Positions 15,177 through 21,901 of a stretch of DNA of 24,102 bases are shown piece after piece. Position numbers and translations under genes: made by a program. The DNA lies in the IMG/VR virus record IMGVR_UViG_3300023244_000074, positions 1-24,102 of that record. The stretch is one strand, 5' to 3'. Within the stretch, counting starts at the first letter, position 1. Every line of letters begins with the position of its first letter. This DNA is from a virus. Under the pieces are notes generated by a model, which did not search any database, was not told the DNA's origin, and was given only the letters and a program-made list of their open reading frames with translations.

Positions 15177-15665
15177 ATGATAATTAGGCACCCAAGAGCA
15201 AGGGCGATAGCGTCTGGCGCCCCGGCGCTAATTGACGATTATGACACATCGTCTGACGATGATGCTCCACTGACCGCAACAATGGGCTTTGAGTTGGCCG
15301 CCGCCTCTGACTCCGTTTTCAAGGCGGTGATCAAGATCAAGAACTCAAGCACCGCCGGCAACGTGACCCTGCGAATAGAAACAGATTCCGGCACAGAGCC
15401 AAGCGGAACGCTGGCAGACGCTAATGCCACAAAACTTGTGTATGTGGACGAGGCTAACTTCGCTTGGATTGAGTTTGAGTTCCCGGCGCAGTTTTCGCTG
15501 GCTGGCAGCACGCAATATTGGCTCGTTGCAAGTACCGCAGGAGCGCACAGGTGGGACGGCCACCGCAACGCGATATCGCCGAATGACCTTGGCGCAGAGT
15601 GGGGTGGTTCATGGCAATTCTATGGCAGCGGATTCTTTTTCCGCGTGTACGATATGAGCGGATAA
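15177..15665 (+). CDS. Beta-sandwich virion protein, possibly carbohydrate-binding
   Basis: 162 residues; ATG at 15177 with GGAG at 15167-15170, four bases after the fibre stop. The sequence alternates hydrophobic and polar residues throughout, as in a single jelly-roll domain. VFKAVIKIKNSSTAGNVTLRIETDSGTEPSGTLAD, read in parts, resembles a widespread extracellular beta-sandwich module with a D-S-G-x-x-P-S-G-x-L turn. The later QFSLAGSTQYWLVAST is the matching 'L-x-x-G-x-x-Y-W-L-V' strand. Such modules occur in phage tail and head appendages and in surface proteins, some binding sugars. No signal peptide. Placement after the fibre suggests a tip or accessory protein. Fold is reasonably likely; binding is inference. 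Confidence 0.6.
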   Translation: MIIRHPRARAIASGAPALIDDYDTSSDDDAPLTATMGFELAAASDSVFKAVIKIKNSSTAGNVTLRIETDSGTEPSGTLADANATKLVYVDEANFAWIEFEFPAQFSLAGSTQYWLVASTAGAHRWDGHRNAISPNDLGAEWGGSWQFYGSGFFFRVYDMSG

Positions 15666-15669
15666 CCCT

Positions 15670-16254
15670 ATGGCGCTAACAATACTCAGCCTGGCAGACG
15701 CGAAGACTTTTCTAGGCGTCACGGTGTCAACAGAAGATACAACCATCGAGGCCCTGTTGTATTCCAACGAGGCCGGGATGGAAAGCTACTGTAGGCGATA
15801 CCTGATAGACACAACAGTAACGGAATATCTTGATGGCTGCGGCAAGGTTTACATCTTCCTGCGCGAGCCCGCCAGAGCAATAACCAGTATTTACGAGGAC
15901 GGTACTAGAGCGTGGGCAGTATCATCTCTTGTGGCATCTTCGGACTATCAGCTTGTGACGCTCCGCAATGGAACCGGAAAGCGTGTCCAATATTACGATA
16001 GCGCGTGGTCTGCGGGCCAGGCAAACATTCGGGTTATCTATTCCGCCGGATTCGCGAGCATCCCGACTGACGTTGTGCAGGCCGCCCGTATACAGATTGG
16101 CAGAGCATACGCCGAGTGGAAACGTACCGAAGCTGGCAAGGATGCGCTGGCAGAGAACGACGTGGTCGGATGGTCTCAGACATGGCTTGCCAAAGAAGGG
16201 CTTGACCCGGCTTGTAAACAGCTTCTGGGCCCATATAGGAACTACGGGATATAG
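15670..16254 (+). CDS. Head-tail connector protein (HK97 gp6-like adaptor)
   Basis: 194 residues from the ATG at 15670; the ribosome binding site is weak (AGCGGAT at 15658-15664). The pattern is that of gp6-like adaptors, which form a ring under the portal: LSLADAKTFLGVTVSTEDTTIEALL, read as LSLADAKTFLGV then DTTIEALL, at the N-terminus; a Tyr/Cys helix MESYCRRYLI; a middle beta region REPARAITSIYEDG; and NIRVIYSAGFASIPTDVVQAA (about 119-139, the V-x-Y-x-A-G-F-x-x-x-P-x-D-V motif) before a last helix. It restarts the core structural order that was interrupted after the capsid gene. This gene and the next three have the standard connector order. Confidence 0.9.
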   Translation: MALTILSLADAKTFLGVTVSTEDTTIEALLYSNEAGMESYCRRYLIDTTVTEYLDGCGKVYIFLREPARAITSIYEDGTRAWAVSSLVASSDYQLVTLRNGTGKRVQYYDSAWSAGQANIRVIYSAGFASIPTDVVQAARIQIGRAYAEWKRTEAGKDALAENDVVGWSQTWLAKEGLDPACKQLLGPYRNYGI

Positions 16255-16255
16255 C

Positions 16256-16633
16256 ATGTACGATAAGCGCCAATATCCAGATACATACGACCTTTACCGC
16301 CCGACGATTGCGAAAAGCACAACGGGCGAGAGGACCAGAGCGGTTAGCAATGCTACGGCCAGCGACCAGCCTTGCTTGTATGTCTCTGATAGGACCGCAT
16401 CGGGCCGAGGCGGAATGCTAAAGGACGGTGAAGGCATTGCTTTTGAGCATGGCGCAGAGTTGCGCATACCCCAGGGTGTTGACGTGAGAGCCGACAAACG
16501 CGGCGAGCGTCCAGACAAGGTAATTGTGACGAGCGCTGGCGGAACAACTGTATCTATCCCGTTTACCGTTGTGTGGGTAGCGTCTGAGTTTGGCGAGTAC
16601 CAAAAGGTTTATTTGCAGGAGGCCCCGGCATAA
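16256..16633 (+). CDS. Head closure / head-tail joining protein candidate
   Basis: 125 residues from the ATG at 16256, one base after the adaptor stop; the open frame extends upstream inside that gene but without reason to start there. The size, mostly beta composition and place between a gp6-like adaptor and a gp10-like protein fit the head-closure protein (SPP1 gp16-like), which seals the filled head and docks the tail. Visible strands include DQPCLYVSDRTA, DKVIVTSAGGTTVSIPFTV and QKVYLQEAPA. No single signature residue proves the family, so the call leans on gene order. The stop overlaps the next ATG by one base. Confidence 0.65.
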   Translation: MYDKRQYPDTYDLYRPTIAKSTTGERTRAVSNATASDQPCLYVSDRTASGRGGMLKDGEGIAFEHGAELRIPQGVDVRADKRGERPDKVIVTSAGGTTVSIPFTVVWVASEFGEYQKVYLQEAPA

Positions 16634-17151
16634 TGGCTAATGCAAGAACAAGAGCCTTTGGCCAGCTTGGCAAAATGGTGGACGTGTCAGAAGTCTTAGG
16701 GTTTTTTGATCGAATGATAGCCAAGACGCCAGAGAAGACCAGGCGCAACATGGGCAGGGCCGTCACGTATTGGAAAGCCCAAAGCGTCAAGCATTCCCCG
16801 GTTAGTGGAACCAAGTATGGACAAAAGCAATCTGCCAAGGGGCCGTCAAGAAGTGGCCACCGTGGCGGCATCCTTAGGAAGTCTATGACGGGATTTGTGC
16901 AAGCCCAGGGCGGTAACATTGTTGGCGGAATTGAGAACGCAACGGACTATGCAATCTGGCTACTGGCTGGAACGCGGTACATAGCGAAGGGTAAGGTAAT
17001 GGCCTGGCGTGAAGGTGACGAGCCCATCAACACTTGGCCCGCGAAGGCGAGAGGCAACCCAAGAGCAAAGTTACCCATCATCATACCGTATCGCGCGTTG
17101 GCGCTTGAGATGTTCATAGATGGCTTGTCGTCTGACTTGACCAAGGGATAG
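16633..17151 (+). CDS. HK97 gp10-like neck / tail-completion protein
   Basis: 172 residues; ATG at 16633 sharing one base with the preceding stop and served by AGGAGG at 16617-16622. The N-terminal helical half (VLGFFDRMIAKTPEKTRRNM, then AVTYWKAQSVKHSPV with the family's 'A-x-x-x-S-P-V-x-T/S-G' turn) is followed by LRKSMTGFV, then GGIENATDYAIWLLAGT. This matches the HK97 gp10 family, in which a Gly/Asn/Y-A-x-x-x-E/L-x-G-T segment is characteristic. The protein works at the head-tail interface or in tail completion. There is a Pro/Trp/Arg-rich segment around residues 130-150 before the last helix. Family call fairly sure. Confidence 0.82.
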   Translation: MANARTRAFGQLGKMVDVSEVLGFFDRMIAKTPEKTRRNMGRAVTYWKAQSVKHSPVSGTKYGQKQSAKGPSRSGHRGGILRKSMTGFVQAQGGNIVGGIENATDYAIWLLAGTRYIAKGKVMAWREGDEPINTWPAKARGNPRAKLPIIIPYRALALEMFIDGLSSDLTKG

Positions 17152-17152
17152 C

Positions 17153-17608
17153 ATGGCAACCGAGATCAAAAAACTTAGGCAGCTTTTATACGAGTGGCTA
17201 AAGGATGATGTCACGGCCCTAACCACCCTGATAAGTGACAGGGTGTACCCGCTATGGCCACCTGATAACGCCGTCTATCCATGCGCGGCATATAACATCA
17301 GGTCCAGAGAAACGACAAACGACTTCGGCGCTCCTACGTGGGGCGGCTTTGTAGAGGTTTATCTGTTCAGCCCATCACAAGACACCCTAGACGACATGGA
17401 GGATGCGATAGTTGAATACGTGTCAAACAACCCGGAGACCATCAACACGACGCTATCCGATACATCTACGGTACTGACAAGTAACTTCAAGCTGATGGGG
17501 GTTGAGCAAGACCCCCGCGACGCTTGGCAGGAAGATACATTTTTAGTGATTACCCGTGTACTCAGATTTGAACTTTTCTGCGTCAAGCGCATTGGTGCTT
17601 GGGCATAA
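17153..17608 (+). CDS. Tail terminator / tail-completion protein (DUF3168-like)
   Basis: 151 residues; ATG at 17153 with AAGGGA at 17143-17148, one base after the previous stop. An N-terminal helix (LRQLLYEWLKDD) leads to VTALTTLISDRVYPLWPPDNAVYP, read in parts, with the ISDRVYP turn typical of the gp17/DUF3168-type tail terminators. Then come a strand (FVEVYLFSP), a helix (TLDDMEDAIVEYV) and a last pair of strands. Such proteins cap the growing tail tube and contact the neck. It lies between the gp10-like protein and the tail-tube candidate, the normal position. Confidence 0.8.
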   Translation: MATEIKKLRQLLYEWLKDDVTALTTLISDRVYPLWPPDNAVYPCAAYNIRSRETTNDFGAPTWGGFVEVYLFSPSQDTLDDMEDAIVEYVSNNPETINTTLSDTSTVLTSNFKLMGVEQDPRDAWQEDTFLVITRVLRFELFCVKRIGAWA

Positions 17609-17628
17609 CTTAGAACAGGAGCATTATC

Positions 17629-18168
17629 ATGGCGAATTTCCCGTCAGCCGCAAAGTCTGCCCTTGAAACAATGAAGGCTGGCCCCGTATCTTTGGTGTTT
17701 GACCCCGACGGCGCAAGCGAAGTTGAAATCTTCGTGCGCAATGGAATCAGCTTCACGTTTGCCCGCGCACAGGAAACCATCGAAACTGACCTTGTTGGCG
17801 TCTATGACCTGTACAGCGCTGGTGATGCCGTCACGTTTGAGATTCGCACAGACGAGTTTTCAAGCGAAGCGTGCGCCGTTCTGTTTATGGATCAGGAAAC
17901 GCATAACAGTGTGTATCAACCGTTTGGCCAAGCCGCAGGCGAATCTGGCAGGACATCGGCTCTTGCAGTTCGTGTGCGCCCATGGCAAACCAGAACGGCC
18001 AGCACATTGCAGCTTGAATTGTGGATTGTGATTCCCGAAGGCGATCAAGTAAGTGCCTGGGCCACTGGCGAACAGTGGAACAACACTCAATCATTTAGAG
18101 CCCTGCCCGACCTCGCTAAGCCGAACGGCGGATTGATCGGAAACTTGACAGTCGCAGCCCGTAGCTAA
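17629..18168 (+). CDS. Major tail tube protein candidate
   Basis: 179 residues; ATG at 17629 with CAGGAG at 17615-17620. The protein is beta-rich without membrane segments. Strands such as SLVFDPDGASEVEIFV, DAVTFEIRTDEF and ASTLQLELWIVIPEG would suit the hexamer-forming tube fold. It lies between the tail terminator and the tail chaperones, which is the conserved place for the tube gene of siphoviruses, and no other candidate is present. No sheath gene accompanies it, supporting a non-contractile tail. The function is assigned mostly from gene order. Confidence 0.72.
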   Translation: MANFPSAAKSALETMKAGPVSLVFDPDGASEVEIFVRNGISFTFARAQETIETDLVGVYDLYSAGDAVTFEIRTDEFSSEACAVLFMDQETHNSVYQPFGQAAGESGRTSALAVRVRPWQTRTASTLQLELWIVIPEGDQVSAWATGEQWNNTQSFRALPDLAKPNGGLIGNLTVAARS

Positions 18169-18180
18169 CTCCAAATGGAG
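18169..18180 (+). promoter_or_regulatory. Small hairpin overlapping the ribosome binding site of the tail chaperone
   Basis: CTCC (18169-18172) can pair with GGAG (18177-18180), which is the core of the GGAGGA ribosome binding site used by the ATG at 18192. Four pairs with a four-base loop is weak, so any effect on chaperone output would be modest. Confidence 0.25.
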
Positions 18181-18191
18181 GAATAGAGAGA

Positions 18192-18671
18192 ATGATTACC
18201 GTACAAAACGAGAACCTGCCTTGTGGCAAGTGTTGTGATATCGGAGAACCGACCCTGGGAGGCTGGGGTCGGCTCTTCGAGCAGTTCACAGAACAGCAGG
18301 AAGGAGCCATCATTCAACTCGTGACGTCGTTCTACAACGTGGACGAAACAAACGAAGACGAAATGGCCGACGCAATCTCCAAGTCATGTAACATGCTTGG
18401 CCCGCTCATTCGGACCGCGCCATATTTAGTTGGTGCATTCGTGCGTGAAACAACCTATTCGCCAAAGTCCAGAAGCCCGATATTCGCCAGCAGTTCAGAA
18501 TGCGCGGACTCAATTTCAATTGAAGATGCCGAGTTTGTGTTTCAGAAGTTGAGGGACTCGGGATCGTTTGCCGCCATAGTGAAACGAGTGGGAAACTGGC
18601 TGAGGGGTTCGGTGCAGAAGATGCGGGACATGAAGCAAGTTCCCCCGGCATCCGAAAGCCAGACCCCATAA
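18192..18671 (+). CDS. Tail assembly chaperone (gpG-like, zero-frame product)
   Basis: 159 residues; ATG at 18192 with GGAGGA at 18177-18182. Its place between the tube and tape-measure genes, and the slippery heptamer near its end, identify it as the short form of the tail chaperone pair (lambda G). These proteins coat the tape measure during tail assembly and are absent from the finished virion. It is acidic and helical (QFTEQQEGAIIQLVTSFYN, DETNEDEMADAI). At codons 134-135 (GGA AAC) ribosomes can slip back one base to make the longer G-T form. The Cys-rich N-terminal segment (LPCGKCCD) is unusual for this class and could bind a metal. Confidence 0.83.
   Translation: MITVQNENLPCGKCCDIGEPTLGGWGRLFEQFTEQQEGAIIQLVTSFYNVDETNEDEMADAISKSCNMLGPLIRTAPYLVGAFVRETTYSPKSRSPIFASSSECADSISIEDAEFVFQKLRDSGSFAAIVKRVGNWLRGSVQKMRDMKQVPPASESQTP
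18590..18596 (+). promoter_or_regulatory. Programmed -1 frameshift site G GGA AAC
   Basis: The heptamer GGGAAAC fits the canonical X XXY YYZ pattern and is in the required phase: zero-frame codons are GGA (18591-18593) and AAC (18594-18596). After a one-base slip the codons are GGG and AAA. It differs only in the last base from the lambda G-T site GGGAAAG. The -1 frame is open from 18524 to the stop at 18985. Downstream, TTCGG (18608-18612) could pair with CCGAA (18652-18656) around an inner GGGA/TCCC stem (18625-18628 with 18641-18644), a possible stimulator. Confidence 0.88.
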
Positions 18672-18985
18672 TTAACACAATTCGCAGATTGCATATTCAG
18701 ATTACCGTTGGGATGAGGTGGCACGTTGATAGCGTCTGGGAACTTGGACTTAGCGAAGCAATGGATGTCTATAAAGAAATGATCGTCCAAGAAATCTCAA
18801 CAGCGTTGCTTACCACGTCTGCATTGTTCGGCGCGGAAGAGTTGGCAAAGCGATTAGATCACATCATGCACACGCCTAAAACGCTGGCAGACGAGTTTGG
18901 AGAAGATGTTGCTCAGGAAGTAGCGGCAGTTCGGGAACGAACACGCCTCGCATTGCTCGCAAGGAACCATCATGGCCAAGCCTAA
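18596..18985 (+). CDS. Tail assembly chaperone, T extension (made only by -1 frameshift)
   Basis: 129 extra residues fused to the first 135 residues of the upstream chaperone, giving a 264-residue G-T protein (join 18192-18596 and 18596-18985). There is no ATG or GTG with a ribosome binding site that would let it be made alone; a TTG at 18689 has none. The part after the junction is a polar linker (LAEGFGAEDAGHEASSPG), followed by VWELGLSEAMDVYKEM (about 36-52 residues on), which resembles the W-x-x-x-x-L-x-E-A-x-x-x-Y helix common in T domains, and a helical end. In lambda the T domain binds the tail tube and the G domain the tape measure. The stop overlaps the tape-measure start by 14 bases. 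Confidence 0.82.
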   Translation: MAEGFGAEDAGHEASSPGIRKPDPIINTIRRLHIQITVGMRWHVDSVWELGLSEAMDVYKEMIVQEISTALLTTSALFGAEELAKRLDHIMHTPKTLADEFGEDVAQEVAAVRERTRLALLARNHHGQA

Positions 18986-21515
18986 AGAAGTACGCGTTGA
19001 ACTGATTGCGGGCACTAAGCGCTTTATCTCCGGCCTGAAGGCTGGCCAGCGGGCTTTGTCTGGCTTTGCTAGGCGCGCGAAGTCTGCAATCAAGGGTATG
19101 GTGGTAGCAGCAACGGCAGGCGTAGCCCTGATAACTCTCGGCATCAGTAAGAGCTTGAACGAGTTTTCAGACTTCGAAACTGGCCTAACTGAAATTGGAA
19201 CACTTCTGCAAAAGTGGGGGCCGGAAGTTTTTGGGAAGTTGAAGACGGAAGCGCAAGAACTAGCCATCCTGTTTGGCCAAACAACAAAGGCGATGACCGG
19301 AGCCAAGTATGATATCGTTTCCGCTGGCTTTACCAAGGCAGCCGAATCCGCCACGGTGTTACGCGCCTCAGTCAAGGCTGCCACGGCGGGCCTTGTGGAC
19401 GCAAAGACTGCAGCGGGGCTTATAATAACTGGCTTACGTGGCTATCAGCGTGAAGCCAGAGACGCGACGGACGTATCAGACACACTCTTTACAACGATTC
19501 GCTTGGGGCGCACCACATTCACCGAACTAGCGCAAAGCCTCCCGGTTGTCATACCGACCGCCAAGGCCGCTGGCGTGAGCTTCAAGGAATTGAATGCAGC
19601 AATGGCCGCAATAACCCTGGGCGGTATTGATACGCGCATGGCTGCGGTTAGCCTGAACCGTTTATTCCTGAGCATGTCTGCCCCAGCCTCAGAAGCCGCA
19701 AAGGCCATGAAGAAGATGGGGATTGTCGTTGCTGATACTACCGGGAAGATGCTCCCGCTTATTGACATCATCAAACAGTTCCAGGGGAAGGGCCTGGCAG
19801 ACGTCAAGGAGATTGCAGGCGATGTTAGATCGGCCAGAGCTATCCTTGCACTGGCACAGAACTTTGGCAAGTTCAAGGATATGTTGGGAGAGTACAAAGA
19901 CACCACTGGCGCACTCGGAACCGCGTTCACCAAAATGACTGATACGCTTGCATTCAAACTTCGCCAACTGCGGGCGGCGTGGATTGCAGTTTTCCAGAAC
20001 ATGGGCGACGCGTTCAGCAAACCGTACAAGCAGGCCATCGACAACCTCCGCAAAATCTTCCACGCCATCACAAAGTTCCTTCGTGAGAACAAAGCCGTCT
20101 ATGAAAAGTGGGCGCAGGGCATCGTTGATTCGCTGACCGCAAAGGTGAAGGCGTTTTGGGGCTTTCTGAAGAAGCCAGCTTCGGCGCGTTGGGTAGACAT
20201 TATCGTTAACCGAATTCAAATCGGCCTCCACTTTGTAACGATCGCGTTACCTAAGATACTTTGGAACTTTGCCCAGATTGCGTTCCGCGCTGGCAAATGG
20301 TTATTCTTGACGATAGGGAAGTTCGTGGCAGACCTTGGGTACAAGATCAGACTTGAGATTATCAAAATTCGCGGTAGCTTGCCATCCACAATGGGCGGCA
20401 TTGGCGACGCAGAATCTGCTGACCTAGCCGCCGCTGCCCATCGAAAACACTTTGACGCGACAGACCCAAAGAACAAGGGCATCGAGCAAGCAAAGAAAGA
20501 CATCATCGGCGACATCAAGGATTTAGGGGGCATCCTAGACGACGAACTTGATTCGGCTCGGGAAACCATACTCAAGCAACGGGTTGGTTGGACCATAGCT
20601 ACTTTGGCATTCAAGATGGAGCAAATGTTCGCCACCGCGAAGAAGGGCATAAAGGGGGTCGCCAAGGACGGGAAAGAGGTTGGCGTTGACGCCGCGAAGG
20701 AAGCGCAGAAGGCGGCAGACGCCTTACGCAAGGCGACAGTGGCCAGAACTAAAACGGGGATTAAAGAACTTGGCAAGGAACTAAAGGAATCGGTATCAGA
20801 CGAACTAAGCAAACTGGAAGAGCAAGCGAATGGCTTACTAGGCAAGCAAAAGGAATTCACTGACGAAGCGAAGCGACTCCGCAAGGAAGCGGCAGAAATC
20901 GTTACAGACCCAGCCGAACTGGCGAAGCGTGGTGAATTGGGCGCCCAGAGGCAGATCAAGAAGAAGGGCGCGTTTGGGTTTGGGAGGTTTGAGTTTGAAG
21001 GCGTTACCAAAGCCAAGGCAGAACAGAAGCGCTTGATAACCGAGGCAACCGAACAGGAGCGCAGGGCCAAGATCATTCAAGGTCAGCTAGACGTCACGCG
21101 GGAAAAGACAACAGCTGCGAAGAATGCCGCGAACATGCTGGCGGCTGCATTCAAGCAGGTTGGCATAAGCGCGGGCGAAACAAAGAAGACGATTAGCAGC
21201 ATGACAAAAAAACTTGGCGAAATGATAAAGACATACCAGAAAGCGGCAACGGCCTTGAAGGGTGCGACGGCCCAGAAGGTGAAGCCGAAGAAGAAGCGCG
21301 GCGATGGCAAGGTTCCATTCATGCGGCTATCTGACGACCCGAACGACCCAGGCGAAAGTGGCATCTCTTCAAGAAACCAGGACGACGAAATAGCCTCCGT
21401 CGTGGTGAATGTGGCGGGCTCTGTTGTGAGTGAAGAAAACCTAATTACAAACATAGCCAAGGGGCTAGAACGCAGGGCGCAGCAAGGTTCATTCAATCCA
21501 AAGGCGAGATCATAA
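18972..21515 (+). CDS. Tape measure protein (TP901-type core)
   Basis: 847 residues; ATG at 18972 with AAGGAA at 18960-18965, overlapping the chaperone stop. It sets tail length and may help DNA cross the host envelope. The N-terminus is basic, followed by a hydrophobic stretch (MVVAATAGVALITLGI, about 43-58). Residues about 60-330 contain the TP901 tape-measure core: FETGLTEIGTLL, VSAGFTKAAESATVL, ELAQSLPVVIPTAKAAGVSF, MAAVSLNRLFLSMS. A second hydrophobic region is at about 414-450. Residues about 590-770 are Lys/Glu/Ala-rich and coiled-coil-like. The C-terminus is disordered and acidic, then helical. Using the general rule of about 0.15 nm per residue, the tail would be near 127 nm (inference). 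Confidence 0.95.
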   Translation: MAKPKEVRVELIAGTKRFISGLKAGQRALSGFARRAKSAIKGMVVAATAGVALITLGISKSLNEFSDFETGLTEIGTLLQKWGPEVFGKLKTEAQELAILFGQTTKAMTGAKYDIVSAGFTKAAESATVLRASVKAATAGLVDAKTAAGLIITGLRGYQREARDATDVSDTLFTTIRLGRTTFTELAQSLPVVIPTAKAAGVSFKELNAAMAAITLGGIDTRMAAVSLNRLFLSMSAPASEAAKAMKKMGIVVADTTGKMLPLIDIIKQFQGKGLADVKEIAGDVRSARAILALAQNFGKFKDMLGEYKDTTGALGTAFTKMTDTLAFKLRQLRAAWIAVFQNMGDAFSKPYKQAIDNLRKIFHAITKFLRENKAVYEKWAQGIVDSLTAKVKAFWGFLKKPASARWVDIIVNRIQIGLHFVTIALPKILWNFAQIAFRAGKWLFLTIGKFVADLGYKIRLEIIKIRGSLPSTMGGIGDAESADLAAAAHRKHFDATDPKNKGIEQAKKDIIGDIKDLGGILDDELDSARETILKQRVGWTIATLAFKMEQMFATAKKGIKGVAKDGKEVGVDAAKEAQKAADALRKATVARTKTGIKELGKELKESVSDELSKLEEQANGLLGKQKEFTDEAKRLRKEAAEIVTDPAELAKRGELGAQRQIKKKGAFGFGRFEFEGVTKAKAEQKRLITEATEQERRAKIIQGQLDVTREKTTAAKNAANMLAAAFKQVGISAGETKKTISSMTKKLGEMIKTYQKAATALKGATAQKVKPKKKRGDGKVPFMRLSDDPNDPGESGISSRNQDDEIASVVVNVAGSVVSEENLITNIAKGLERRAQQGSFNPKARS

Positions 21516-21898
21516 TGACCAAACCAAACGCCACAGTAACATTCAACTATTCAGGGAACACCGCCACGCTGCCAGCGCCGACCCCTGGCTATGCCCTGAA
21601 CCGGGAGCGCACGCAGACCAGAGTTCAGAACGCTTCCGGGGCGTGGTTCGTTTATGACAAGGCCATCACTAATAGAACCGTGAAGCTTACGTTCGTGATG
21701 ACCGCAACACAGAAGACCGCCTTTGAAACGTGGTACTCTACGCACGCAAAAGGTTCATATAACACGTTCACATTTACCGATCATATCCGCGAAACGCATA
21801 CCGCCCGCATCCTGAACGAGTCACTAGAGTTTACCAAGACGGTTGGCGCACAGTACCAGTTAGAATTGACCATGTATTTATCAAATGAGATGAGCTAA
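21515..21898 (+). CDS. Minor / distal tail protein candidate
   Basis: 127 residues; the ATG at 21515 shares one base with the tape-measure stop. The protein is beta-rich: RTVKLTFVMTATQKTAFETW (about 54-73), then YNTFTFTDHIRETHTARILN and YQLELTMYL. A strand, a Q-K-x-x-F-E-x-W-Y helix, and an F-T-F-T-D-H segment followed by a beta hairpin are seen in short distal-tail or gpM-like proteins located just after the tape measure. It probably forms the ring that joins tube and tip. The specific family is not certain. Its stop TAA is in the same frame as the following gene. Confidence 0.68.
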   Translation: MTKPNATVTFNYSGNTATLPAPTPGYALNRERTQTRVQNASGAWFVYDKAITNRTVKLTFVMTATQKTAFETWYSTHAKGSYNTFTFTDHIRETHTARILNESLEFTKTVGAQYQLELTMYLSNEMS

Positions 21899-21901
21899 AT
21901 C

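Noticed and set aside
18641-18647. C-run TCCCCCG as the frameshift site of the tail chaperone
   Set aside because: In the zero frame it reads T CCC CCG; a slip would leave a first-position mismatch in the P site. The in-phase GGGAAAC at 18590-18596 fits the canonical rule far better.
18689-18985. Independent small gene starting at a TTG
   Set aside because: No ribosome binding site precedes the TTG, while the -1 frame is open back to 18524 and a slippery site lies within it. It is best read as the T part of the frameshift product.
20216-21076. Long open frame on the - strand opposite the tape measure gene (286 codons)
   Set aside because: It mirrors the tape-measure codons, has a Ser/Ala-rich low-complexity product with no recognisable domain and lies wholly inside a certain gene. 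Similar - strand frames opposite 3507-3965, 19445-20092 and 21083-21496 were rejected for the same reason.
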